From Nitrospira sp. (GTDB taxonomy: Bacteria > Nitrospirota > Nitrospiria > Nitrospirales > Nitrospiraceae): DNA of 64,000 nt. The notes beneath the pieces are model-generated. The model did not search any database. It was not told where the DNA came from and was given only the letters and a program-made list of their open reading frames with translations. The DNA lies in assembly GCA_022842445.1 (NCBI GenBank), contig JALHPO010000002.1, positions 124,001 to 188,000 of the forward strand, in the 5' to 3' direction. Each line of letters starts with the position of its first letter. Within the stretch, counting starts at the first letter, position 1. Position numbers and translations under genes: made by a program. This document shows, in pieces, positions 35,944-45,038 of this stretch.

Positions 35944-37374
35944 GTGGATAGTATAGCCCCCAAAAAGCGTGTCCTCTTAATCGACGACGAAGCGAGAGTC
36001 CGCACATCGCTGAAAATGGTTCTTGAACCGGCCTACGAGATTCTGCAGGCTGCCGATGCGCAAGAAGGCCTCGAGGTCTTTCGGAAGGAGGGACCGGATC
36101 TCGTCTTGCTTGACGTGATTCTTCCGGGAACCGACGGACTGGCAGTCCTTAAAACTCTTCGTTCCGAGAGCAAAATGGTTCCGGTAATCATGCTGACCGG
36201 TACCAAGTTGGTAAAGACTGCCGTCGATGCTATGAAGTTCGGCGCAGCGGACTACCTGTCCAAGCCTTTCGACGTCGACGAATTACGCCTTGTCGTCGAG
36301 CGTGCATTGGAATCCCTGGAGCTCCAGCGCGAAGTCAAACAGCTGAGGAGCCAAGTCGTCCAACGCTACGCGTTCCACAATCTGATCGGGAAAAGCCAGG
36401 GCATGCAGGAAATCTATGCCAAGATCGAGCAGGTCTCCGACAGCCGCACCACCGTCTTAGTCACGGGAGAGAGCGGAACCGGCAAAGAGCTTGTCGCCAA
36501 AGCGCTGCATTATAACAGTTCCAGACGAGACCGCCCCTGCATCGCGCTCAATTGCGCCGCGTTGCCGGAAACGCTGATCGAAAGCGAACTGTTCGGCCAT
36601 GAAAAAGGCGCGTTCACGGACGCGACGGCCCGGCGCACAGGACAGTTCGAACTGGCCCATACCGGCACGCTTTTTCTTGATGAAATCGGCGACCTGAGTC
36701 CCGTCACCCAGGCCAAGCTCCTGCGTGTGCTGCAAGAGCGGGAATTTACCAGAATCGGTGGGTCCCAACCGATCAAAGTCGATGTGCGCATTGTGGCAGC
36801 GACTAATAAGAACTTGGATGAACTGGTCAGAAAAGGCCAGTTCCGGGAAGACTTGTATTATCGCATCAATGTCATCGCGCTCTATCTTCCTCCTCTCCGC
36901 GAACGCGGGGAAGACATTTCACTACTGGCGAAACATTTTCTCGCCAAACGGGTGGAAGAAGAAAAACGCCCGCGAATCGAGTTCTCAAAAGATGCCTTGG
37001 AATCACTGGCTCGTTACCCTTGGCCGGGAAATGTCCGCGAGTTGGAGAACATCGTCGAACAAGCCTTTATCTGGTCGCAGCAAGCCACTGAGATAACCCC
37101 TGAACATCTCCCTTCCATTCTCAAGGGCGATAGTCGGTCTTCATCCCTCCATGACGACACACTTGCTGGACGGATGTCACTTGAAAAAGCGGTGATGGAA
37201 TTTGAACGGGAAATCATTCTGGACGCCCTGAAGCGCACCAACTACGTCCAAACCCACGCCGCAAACCTCCTCGGAATCAGCCGCCGCATGCTCAAATATC
37301 GCATGGATACTCTCGGCATTGGCCGATCGGAGCATGCCGCCGCTCAAGACCCAGAGCCCGCAGTACAGGAATAA
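35944..37374 (+). CDS. Sigma-54-dependent response regulator, NtrC family
   Basis: The gene starts at GTG 35944 after ATAGGAGAG. The 476-residue protein has a receiver (D57 in LVLLDVILPG), an AAA+ domain with Walker A (VTGESGTGKELV), the sigma-54 contact loop as GAFTDA where GAFTGA is usual, Walker B (LFLDEIGDL), and a C-terminal Fis-type helix-turn-helix (ALKRTNYVQTHAANLLGIS). Phosphorylation by the GAF kinase upstream is inferred from the arrangement. Targets are unknown; no clear -24/-12 element was found nearby. Confidence 0.96.
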   Translation: MDSIAPKKRVLLIDDEARVRTSLKMVLEPAYEILQAADAQEGLEVFRKEGPDLVLLDVILPGTDGLAVLKTLRSESKMVPVIMLTGTKLVKTAVDAMKFGAADYLSKPFDVDELRLVVERALESLELQREVKQLRSQVVQRYAFHNLIGKSQGMQEIYAKIEQVSDSRTTVLVTGESGTGKELVAKALHYNSSRRDRPCIALNCAALPETLIESELFGHEKGAFTDATARRTGQFELAHTGTLFLDEIGDLSPVTQAKLLRVLQEREFTRIGGSQPIKVDVRIVAATNKNLDELVRKGQFREDLYYRINVIALYLPPLRERGEDISLLAKHFLAKRVEEEKRPRIEFSKDALESLARYPWPGNVRELENIVEQAFIWSQQATEITPEHLPSILKGDSRSSSLHDDTLAGRMSLEKAVMEFEREIILDALKRTNYVQTHAANLLGISRRMLKYRMDTLGIGRSEHAAAQDPEPAVQE

Positions 37375-37611
37375 AACCACAGTTTTCTCTTCACTGCGTG
37401 ATTTATTTGACAAAATGTTCTTGTTTGTCAGAAAAATAATTGACGGGATTCCATCCGAGAAAACTACATATAGTTGCACTACGTATGGCACCCACTTTCC
37501 CTTGCTATATCAGGCACTGCAGCAGGGCAATGCAGTAAAAGGAATAACAATTGCTAGAAATAATAAGTACTTGACAAGAACGCTGGTTGGGCATACAGAA
37601 AAGGACTATAT
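37375..37611. other. AT-rich gap with a TGACAAA inverted repeat
   Basis: The gap is much richer in AT than the genes on either side. It holds a perfect inverted repeat TGACAAA-N9-TTTGTCA (37408-37430), a possible operator, and several TTGAC-like boxes. Confidence 0.45.
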
Positions 37612-38733
37612 ATGAGTATGATAGTAGAGCGGGCGAAGAAAAAGCCAACTATCCTCGTCGTAGACGACGAGGCAGGGCCTCGGGATGCCCTCAAAGTCAT
37701 TCTCCGCCCGTTCTTCAATATCCAATCGGCCGATAACGCTAAAGCTGCCCTTGATGTGCTTAACACGCAATCGATCGACCTTGTCACGCTTGATCAAAAG
37801 CTTCCAGACCGGCAAGGCATAGATCTTCTCCAAGACATCAAACACGATCATGCCAATATCGAAGTCATTATCGTCACGGGATACGGCAGTCTGAAGTCAG
37901 CGATGGATGGCATTCGTCATGGAGCCGCCGGGTATTTGCTCAAACCGTTCAATGTGTCCGAGCTCATCTCGCTGATCAATCGAACTTTGGAAAAGAAGCA
38001 ACGGCTCGACCTGGTGCGAAACTTTTTCCGATCAACACCAGAGTTGTGGAGTGCTAAGCAGGAAAGCGCCTCGGCCTGGCAGGCCTTGCGATCAAGCTAT
38101 TCTGCACTTGCACCATGCAGTGGCGAAACCACTGCGCTCCCTTCTGAAAAACTCGGCTTGTTATCCCTTCTATCAGATATTCTCGAGGCAACTGACCGGC
38201 AACTCCTGAACCACTCGAGTCGGGTGAGCTTCTATGCCACCCTGCTTGGCAATCGGCTTAAGTTAACCAGCCAGGAACAGGAAGCATTGACCATGGGTGC
38301 GTTTCTTCATGACATTGGGAAAACCGGCATCACATACGACCAATACGCTGACGACCAATCTGCTTGGTCAGTTACAGACGCCTCCTGCGTGGAATATTCT
38401 GAAAGAGGCGCCCATTTGATCACTTCTTTTGGACTACCAGCTGAGGTTGCCCAGATTGTGGCCTATCATCATGAACGGTGGGACGGACAAGATTCACCCC
38501 ATGGACTTCGAGGCGAGGGCATTCCTCTCCTGGCTCGCATCGTCCGCATTGCAGAGACATTCGACCATCTGACGGCGGGATTAGATGGCAGCTCACCCCT
38601 TTCCATTGATGATGCAGTCAGACAGCTTTCCCTTCAAGCCCACACTCTCTTCGACTCAAAATTAACCGACCTCTTTAGCGAAGTCGTGCAGGAATGCAAG
38701 TCTTCTCTCCCCCCTATGGGAATCGCAGCATAG
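37612..38733 (+). CDS. Receiver plus HD-GYP-like response regulator
   Basis: The 373-residue protein joins a receiver (about 10-130, D61 in LVTLDQKLPD, K111 in LLKPF) to an HD domain (about 180-365). The metal-binding HD is H233-D234 in AFLHDIGKTGI, with HHERW at about 286 and ARIVRIAETFDHLTAG typical of HD-GYP. In place of GYP the loop reads GQDSPHGL, so c-di-GMP hydrolysis is uncertain. AAAAGGA precedes the ATG. It closes the signalling cluster and is convergent with recN. Confidence 0.88.
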   Translation: MSMIVERAKKKPTILVVDDEAGPRDALKVILRPFFNIQSADNAKAALDVLNTQSIDLVTLDQKLPDRQGIDLLQDIKHDHANIEVIIVTGYGSLKSAMDGIRHGAAGYLLKPFNVSELISLINRTLEKKQRLDLVRNFFRSTPELWSAKQESASAWQALRSSYSALAPCSGETTALPSEKLGLLSLLSDILEATDRQLLNHSSRVSFYATLLGNRLKLTSQEQEALTMGAFLHDIGKTGITYDQYADDQSAWSVTDASCVEYSERGAHLITSFGLPAEVAQIVAYHHERWDGQDSPHGLRGEGIPLLARIVRIAETFDHLTAGLDGSSPLSIDDAVRQLSLQAHTLFDSKLTDLFSEVVQECKSSLPPMGIAA

Positions 38734-38778
38734 ACCGCCAATTCTTCTCACGCCATTACCGGACCTGCTGTAAGATAA

Positions 38779-40458
38779 TCATTCACTGCCTCCGCTGATT
38801 AACTCGGCAGCCGTCTCTCTGACCTTCTTGGTAACGATTTCCCCGCCGAGCATACGTGCGATTTCGCTTTCCCGTTCCACAGGTGACAACTGGCGTACCG
38901 TGGTCACGGTTCGATTCTTTATCTGTGACTTTTCCAAACACAAATGATGGGTTGCCTGCGAAGCCACCTGGGGCAAGTGCGTGACACAGAGCACTTGATG
39001 CACACGCCCTAATTCTTTCAGACGTTTTCCAATGGCAGCCGCAACAGCCCCTCCAACCCCTGTATCGATCTCGTCAAAAATAATCACAGGCACTCGATCT
39101 GCGCCCGCAAGAGCGGACTTCAGTGCCAGCATGATCCGTGATAACTCACCTCCGGATGCCACCCGAGACAGCGGCATGAGCGGTTCTCCCATGTTGGCTG
39201 AAAGTAGAAATTCTGCGCGATCCGCCCCATCGGCGCCATAGGCTTCATCTCCCTCTCCCGTATCGAGTTGAATCACAAACCGGGTCTGCCCCATCTTGAG
39301 CGCATCGAGTTCTCGGCGCACGACTTTCGTCATTTGCTTGGCAGCGTCCGTTCGCTTAGCGCTCAAACCACGAGCCACTCTGACAACGACGTCCCGCCGC
39401 TCGCGAATCAGACGATCGTGCCGTCCAATCTCTTCATCGGAATGCCGAATCACGTCCAGTTCGTCCCGCACTCGACGGCGCGTTTCAATGACGGCGTCAA
39501 TAGTCCCACCGTATTTCTTCTTCAGCTTCTGAATCACGGCCAGGCGGTCTTCGACTGCCGTCAGGCGCAGTGGGTCATTATCCAGGCGATCCGTATAACC
39601 TCTGAGGCCATCTGCCGCTTCTTTCAAGAGTACTCGTGCCTCACCAATAAGCCGGCCTATGCTTTGCGTATCGGGGTCGATCTGAGCAAGTTCTCCCAGC
39701 GCCCGTTCCACCATAACTACGTTGGGTAAAATCCCGGCGTGGTCAGACTGAATCCGTTCCTGCGCTTCCGCCGCCAACTCACCTAACCGCCGTGATGATC
39801 CCAATCGTCGCCGTTCGCCCTGAAGCGCCTCCTCTTCTCCGGCGCAAAGCCCGGCATCATCTAACTCCTGCAGCTGAAATGTCAGGTAATCTTCGCGCTG
39901 TGCCGCCTGCTGAATCTTCACGGCCAGCTCGTCGCGTTCTCGACAGGCCTCTGTCAAGTCGCGATAGGCTGACCGGTATTGCTCCCGTAATGTCTGAAGA
40001 CGGCCGAAGGCATCCAGCGCATCAAGCTGAGTCGAGGACGCCAGCAGGGACTGCTGATCATGTTGGCCATGAATGTCGACAAGTGTGCCGCCAAACTCTT
40101 CCAGTACATGGACCGGACTCATCACTCCGTTGAGATACACCCGATTCCTCCCGGACCGGGCGATCACGCGCCGAATAATGAGTTGAGAATCGTGCGGCCC
40201 GAGAATCTCTTGCGCGCGCAGCCGATCCAGCATCGGATGGCCGGAGGGGATCACAAAAGCGGCTTCGAGGTGCGCTTCATCTTCGCCGAATCTGATCTGA
40301 TCGCTTGACGCCCGTCCCCCGATCAACAGCTTAATGGCATCGATCAGGAGCGATTTACCGGCCCCTGTCTCTCCTGTCAGAACTGTAAATCCCGCATCGA
40401 TGCTCAGATCGAGCTGTTCGAGAACGGCAAAGTTGGATATACGCAGCTCAGTGAGCAT
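38779..40458 (-). CDS. recN: DNA repair protein RecN
   Basis: The 559-residue SMC-like ATPase acts in double-strand-break repair. Walker A is LTGETGAGKSLLIDAI; the middle holds two coiled-coil arms; the C-terminal half has LSRIMLALKSALAG (signature motif) and VIIFDEIDTGVGG (Walker B), then QVLCVTHLPQVASQA. Length is as expected. It lies 18 bases downstream of trxA, a likely readthrough unit. Confidence 0.97.
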   Translation of the reverse strand: MLTELRISNFAVLEQLDLSIDAGFTVLTGETGAGKSLLIDAIKLLIGGRASSDQIRFGEDEAHLEAAFVIPSGHPMLDRLRAQEILGPHDSQLIIRRVIARSGRNRVYLNGVMSPVHVLEEFGGTLVDIHGQHDQQSLLASSTQLDALDAFGRLQTLREQYRSAYRDLTEACRERDELAVKIQQAAQREDYLTFQLQELDDAGLCAGEEEALQGERRRLGSSRRLGELAAEAQERIQSDHAGILPNVVMVERALGELAQIDPDTQSIGRLIGEARVLLKEAADGLRGYTDRLDNDPLRLTAVEDRLAVIQKLKKKYGGTIDAVIETRRRVRDELDVIRHSDEEIGRHDRLIRERRDVVVRVARGLSAKRTDAAKQMTKVVRRELDALKMGQTRFVIQLDTGEGDEAYGADGADRAEFLLSANMGEPLMPLSRVASGGELSRIMLALKSALAGADRVPVIIFDEIDTGVGGAVAAAIGKRLKELGRVHQVLCVTHLPQVASQATHHLCLEKSQIKNRTVTTVRQLSPVERESEIARMLGGEIVTKKVRETAAELISGGSE

Positions 40459-40475
40459 GGCTGCGGCAGCAGTAT

Positions 40476-40823
40476 CTAGGCGGTGCCGGCATGTTGTGCA
40501 AGAAGTGCGTCGATCATTTCCTTGAATTGGCGCTTCGGCCTGGCTCCAACCAGCTTTTCAACCTGTCGGCCGTTTTTGAAGAACAGAATCGTGGGGATGC
40601 TCATGACCTGATAGCGGCCCGCCACTTCAGGATTCTCATCCGTATTGAGCTTTCTCACCTTGAGCTTCCCGGCATACTCCTGAGCCAGCTCGTCGACAAT
40701 GGGCGCCACCATTTGGCACGGCCCGCACCACACTGCCCAGAAATCGACCATCACAAGTTCCGTTGCCTTCATAACCTCGGCATCCCAGGTAGAATCTTCA
40801 ACTTTCAAAGCGTCACCTGCCAC
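40476..40823 (-). CDS. trxA: Thioredoxin
   Basis: A GTG at 40823 with GGAGGG upstream gives 115 residues; an upstream ATG of the open frame has no ribosome site. The active site is DFWAVWCGPCQMVAPIV and the cis-proline lies in VMSIPTILFFKNG. It is a general cytoplasmic disulfide reductase and can serve Bcp and other peroxidases. Confidence 0.96.
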   Translation of the reverse strand: MAGDALKVEDSTWDAEVMKATELVMVDFWAVWCGPCQMVAPIVDELAQEYAGKLKVRKLNTDENPEVAGRYQVMSIPTILFFKNGRQVEKLVGARPKRQFKEMIDALLAQHAGTA

Positions 40824-40871
40824 GTGTGTTCCCTCCTTCAGAATAATAACCCCACTTCCTACACCGGAGCA

Positions 40872-40901
40872 TCGTACTCCAGCCAAGTTTTTACTGTCAA
40901 A
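40872..40901 (-). promoter_or_regulatory. Sigma-70-type promoter of trxA
   Basis: TTGACA (40901-40896), an 18-base spacer and TACGAT (40877-40872) lie about 50 bases before the trxA GTG on the minus strand. Confidence 0.6.
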
Positions 40902-41065
40902 TGCACAAATCTAACGGTGTGCTCTCGAGGGTTGAGTACTCTCCGATACTCGTAACTCTATCCCTCAACTCGCCCTCAGCTCCGCAGATCGGCCGTACCT
41001 GAACTCCCAGAGACGACGCATGCAGCAGAACCACCCACAACTCATGAGAGCCCACCGTTAAAGAC

Positions 41066-43504
41066 TCACCGAGACCCTACCGTCGTCCCATCCGTAGATA
41101 CCGCTTGTTGCTGTTGGCCGTATTGTCCGCCCGGGGTGTACCAGGGCAACCCACGTTCTCCCCAGAGCAGCGGGGTGAGAAGAGATCGCATAACGGCAGT
41201 TCCGGTATTTTCCGTCCAGCCAAGCCCTGTGAGACTGAGCATGAAGTTGAATTGCTGGCGATCGGGGAATTGCAAATAATAAAATCCTGCCGACCAACAT
41301 CTGCATGGGTTTTGATAGAGCGCGACCACATCGTATTCCGGGCTTCTTCCGTTTTTGACATCGTAATAGCCCTTGGCTCCGACCGTCCATCCCCACGGAG
41401 TACGGAATGCGCCGGCTGCCGTCACAAACTGAATCTCTCCCGTTGGTGCATAGACCTCATTGAACGAAATGGGGTTCCAGACATCCCCCCGCCTCACCCG
41501 ATTACCGTCCCGGGAATAGCGCTGCCCGACTTCGACATACCAATTGGTCCCCTCTTGCACGCGAACATCGGTGTTCACTTGGCTGACGGTCCCTTGATAG
41601 GGGTCGAAAAAGGCGTCGACGGTCAGATACTGATTGATAGGCGGACGACTCCCCCCCCCTACAGCTCCTGCACCGCGATCGAACCCCGCTGCATCCAACT
41701 GGGAGCGAACCACGTGTGGCTGATTATTCCCGATGACCGCCCGCATCCAAATATCGGAAAATCGTTTGCCATCAATAGCAACCGTAGCCGGTTGAAGGGG
41801 CTGCGTGGGCGATCCCAGCAGCGGGTCCATGCCTGGAGTAAAGTCCCGTGCCCTCGTCTGCAGAGCCCCTACATGGTAGCTCTGCGCTATGGTCAGATCC
41901 AGCCAGTTGAACGCTCGGGTCGTGCCTTGTTCCAACACGCGACTTCGCAGGGCATAGGTGAGAAGGTTCTTTTTCGGCAAGTCGTCCACTTGATCAATCA
42001 ACGTCAATGCTGATTGATCCGTCCCCGGCACATATTCATATGTCGCCGATGGTTCGATCGTATGAAGAAATCCTTTTCCCTGCTCCCATCCAAAACGCCG
42101 CGTCAACTTTGATGTGGCATCCACTCCGATCCAGAATGTTTCCCGGTGCTGGGTCGCCGTCGAAGATGCACCTCTGCTGTAATACACTTCGCGAAACTTG
42201 GCCTGCGGCCTGATGCCGACCACATGGCCTAAATTGATCACCTCCGTGGCGATACCGGGAACGACATCCACACGATTGAGTGTAAATCCCTGTTCCCGAT
42301 AGAAGTTGACGAAGTTACCTTCCATACCGAACAGCACCGGCGAATTGAACAACGAGACATCTGGCAAGTTGTAGCCGGTTTCAGGAAGGCGCTGAAATGT
42401 GTCTGTCCCGCCGGCCTGCAGCGGTTGGAGATAGCGGCCCAATAGATAGAGATTTCCGTATGGCAACCGTTGAGTCGCCAAGAGATTAGATTCGTTACTC
42501 GGTGATGCTCGCAGTGTACCTGAATTACTCAGCTGCTGAAAATAATTGGGGTCGGTAACGAAGTTGACGTTGGTCCGAAGAAGAAGCGTCTCCGAAAACA
42601 TCTGGGTATGGCTTCCGGTAAAGACTGCGCGCGCTCTTCGTGCATCTTCTCCTGTTGCGTCCACGCCCGCCACATTAGGCAACTCTGTCTGTTGCAGATA
42701 ACTCACATGCCACTGTCCGCGTGATCGCCGATCCAAGACATACCGATAGTCAAAATCCGATCCGTAGCCCAGCTGGCTGTAATACTTAGGTGCAATCGTC
42801 AAATCTTGACTGGGGTTGATGGCCCAAAAAAAGCTTCCTTGCGCATGCACGCCAAAACGGTTGTCGTACGAGATAACGGGAATCAGAAACCCCGTCTTCC
42901 GCTTTGCCAACGGGTAGGTCAACGCGGGGAGAGGTAACATCGGTACATCGTTCACACAGAGCCATGCTCCTTTAAACGCCAGCTGATCCCCCAGCGTCGT
43001 ATCAAGATCTTCAAACTTCAGACGCCATGCGGGCGTTTCACCTTCCGGCGCGTCGCAATTTGTAAAACTGCCCTCCTTGGCCCTGTAATGATATTCAGAG
43101 AACCGCTGCAAGAGCCGGCCCGACACCAGGGAATTTGTGGAGGGCACAAAGAGCCGGCCGTGGGTCACCACACCGCTCTCGGTGTTCATATTCAAATCCA
43201 GCCGTTCGGCTGTCACATCGGTTTGAGGATCTGTCAGATGGACATGGCCCGTGGCGGTGACGATTCCGGGTAACGATTGAATCGTGACGTGATCCGCAGT
43301 GAGCGTAATTTCACCCTGCCGAACCACAACCGATCCGTCAGCCTCATACACTTCTTGATCTTGCCGATAGTCCAAACGAGCGGCAGTTACGTCGATCGGC
43401 GGGGAACCGGATGAGGAATTTCCTGGGCCGACCTGTTTCGTCGCAGCCCATGCCGCGAGAGGAAAGAAGCTTAGCAGGATGACCAGAACGAGACCGCGTC
43501 GCAT
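41066..43504 (-). CDS. lptD: LPS-assembly protein LptD
   Basis: The product (812 residues from ATG 43504) has a signal peptide (VLVILLSFFPLAAWA), an N-terminal OstA/LptA-like slide domain (about 30-180: VDVTAARLDYRQDQEVYEADG is shown here in parts as AARLDYRQDQEVYEA and ITLTADHVTIQS), and a large outer-membrane barrel. It ends the Lpt bridge and inserts LPS in the outer leaflet. Starts 27 and 39 bases upstream are also possible. Cysteines that form the disulfides of E. coli LptD are only partly recognisable (NCDAPEG, WLCVND, PCRCW). Confidence 0.93.
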   Translation of the reverse strand: MRRGLVLVILLSFFPLAAWAATKQVGPGNSSSGSPPIDVTAARLDYRQDQEVYEADGSVVVRQGEITLTADHVTIQSLPGIVTATGHVHLTDPQTDVTAERLDLNMNTESGVVTHGRLFVPSTNSLVSGRLLQRFSEYHYRAKEGSFTNCDAPEGETPAWRLKFEDLDTTLGDQLAFKGAWLCVNDVPMLPLPALTYPLAKRKTGFLIPVISYDNRFGVHAQGSFFWAINPSQDLTIAPKYYSQLGYGSDFDYRYVLDRRSRGQWHVSYLQQTELPNVAGVDATGEDARRARAVFTGSHTQMFSETLLLRTNVNFVTDPNYFQQLSNSGTLRASPSNESNLLATQRLPYGNLYLLGRYLQPLQAGGTDTFQRLPETGYNLPDVSLFNSPVLFGMEGNFVNFYREQGFTLNRVDVVPGIATEVINLGHVVGIRPQAKFREVYYSRGASSTATQHRETFWIGVDATSKLTRRFGWEQGKGFLHTIEPSATYEYVPGTDQSALTLIDQVDDLPKKNLLTYALRSRVLEQGTTRAFNWLDLTIAQSYHVGALQTRARDFTPGMDPLLGSPTQPLQPATVAIDGKRFSDIWMRAVIGNNQPHVVRSQLDAAGFDRGAGAVGGGSRPPINQYLTVDAFFDPYQGTVSQVNTDVRVQEGTNWYVEVGQRYSRDGNRVRRGDVWNPISFNEVYAPTGEIQFVTAAGAFRTPWGWTVGAKGYYDVKNGRSPEYDVVALYQNPCRCWSAGFYYLQFPDRQQFNFMLSLTGLGWTENTGTAVMRSLLTPLLWGERGLPWYTPGGQYGQQQQAVSTDGTTVGSR

Positions 43505-43717
43505 GGAGACCCGCAGACCAGGATCCACCATGCTAGCCCGCATGATTCATAACAGTTTGTCGCAAGATCGAAACATGGGGAAATGTTTCAAGTTTCGAGT
43601 TTCGAGTCCTCAGAGTACCCGTGCTCACAATATGAGACGTGACCCACGGGACTCCCAATTCCGATCCCCGGCACAGCGGATCGGCAGTTACAGCAAAAAA
43701 GCCAGGCATCATGCGGA
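43505..43717. repeat. Gap with TTTCGAG tandem and no gene
   Basis: AAGTTTCGAGTTTCGAG (near 43590) is a short tandem of a type seen dispersed in many genomes. Nothing else is recognised between lptD and folC. Confidence 0.4.
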
Positions 43718-45013
43718 CTACCCCCGAATTAAGGACAGCCCACAGCCGCGCACCGCCGCCTTGATATCACCCACCAGCATGAGCGAGCCAGTCACACAGA
43801 CAAGATCCTGTACCGACGCTCGTTGCTTCGCCGTCCTGAGCGCTTCGGCTGGTTGCGGCGCATCAAACACCGGCTTCTGCCAGTCCCCCAGAGCCAGACG
43901 AAGATCTTGGACCGTGGCAGATCGGCTCAGGGCCGCTTGAGTGAGTACGACCTCGGAGATAAACGGCAACAACGGCGCAATAAATTCCCGATGATCTTTA
44001 TCCCGCATCATACCCCACACCAGAATAATACGGGATTCCGGCTGGCGCAGAAGAAACCCCTCCAAGTAGCGACCTAATACGACGGCAGCAGCAGGATTAT
44101 GGGCCCCATCCAGAAGCACACTCGGAGCTTCATCAATCAATTCCAGCCGCCCTTCCCAGGTAACAGATTGCAGCCCTGTTCGCACCGCGGACTCATCGAC
44201 CCGTGCTCCGACTTCGCCGGAAGCTTCGAGCAATGCAAGCGCGCAGGCGGCGTTATCCAGCTGATGCCGTCCGGAAAGAGCGCATCGAAGCCTTTCAAAC
44301 ACTCGTGTCCGCCCCCGATACGTGAAACACGCAGGCTCATCGCCTTCGACAGTAAACTCCTCTCCCAATCTCCACAGCGGAGCCGCGCGCTCCGCCGCGA
44401 TATGGCGCATCACGGTACCGGCCTCCGGCCCCATTCTCCCGATTACGACAGGTACAGCAGGTTTGATGATGCCCGCCTTCTCAAAAGCGATCGCCATTTC
44501 AGTCCGTCCCAAGTACTCCTGATGTTCCAACGCGATCGTGGTAATTGCGCAGGCGATCGGCTCAACGACATTGGTGGCATCGAATCGCCCTCCCAACCCA
44601 ACCTCCAACACCACAATATCGACCTGCGATTCCACAAAGTATCGCAACGCCATAGCGGTCGTCACTTCAAAAAATGTCGGAGTCAACCCCGGCGGTATCG
44701 CCGTACGCACCAACTCGACTAGACCAGCCAGGCGATCGTCCGGGATCATCGCCCCGTTCACTCTGATGCGTTCGCGAAACTCAACCAGGTGCGGAGAGGT
44801 GTAGAGCCCCACACGCATGCCGGAGGCCTGGAGTATGGCTGCAGTCATGGCGGCAGTCGACCCTTTGCCGTTGGTGCCCCCGATATGCAGGATGCGCAGC
44901 GCACGTTCCGGACGGCCGAGCGCATGGAGCAACGACGTCATCGGCTCCAGGCCAAGTTTGATCCCATGCTTCTGAAGGCCGTAGAGATACTCAATGGCGG
45001 CGGGATAGGTCAT
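43718..45013 (-). CDS. folC: Bifunctional folylpolyglutamate/dihydrofolate synthase
   Basis: The 431-residue Mur-ligase-like enzyme adds glutamate to dihydropteroate and folates. Signatures are the P-loop HIGGTNGKGSTAAMTAAIL, GLYTSPHLVEFRERIRVNG in the Omega region, VLEVGLGGRFDATNV and LLDGAHNPAAAVVLG. It lies 25 bases after accD, an arrangement common in bacteria. Confidence 0.96.
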   Translation of the reverse strand: MTYPAAIEYLYGLQKHGIKLGLEPMTSLLHALGRPERALRILHIGGTNGKGSTAAMTAAILQASGMRVGLYTSPHLVEFRERIRVNGAMIPDDRLAGLVELVRTAIPPGLTPTFFEVTTAMALRYFVESQVDIVVLEVGLGGRFDATNVVEPIACAITTIALEHQEYLGRTEMAIAFEKAGIIKPAVPVVIGRMGPEAGTVMRHIAAERAAPLWRLGEEFTVEGDEPACFTYRGRTRVFERLRCALSGRHQLDNAACALALLEASGEVGARVDESAVRTGLQSVTWEGRLELIDEAPSVLLDGAHNPAAAVVLGRYLEGFLLRQPESRIILVWGMMRDKDHREFIAPLLPFISEVVLTQAALSRSATVQDLRLALGDWQKPVFDAPQPAEALRTAKQRASVQDLVCVTGSLMLVGDIKAAVRGCGLSLIRG

Positions 45014-45038
45014 TCACAAACCGGGAGGATCGTGAAGA

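Noticed and set aside
37571-37599. TTGACA-N17-TACAGA as promoter of the receiver-HD gene
   Set aside because: Initiation would fall about six bases before the ATG and remove the AAAAGGA ribosome site, so it cannot serve that gene as drawn.
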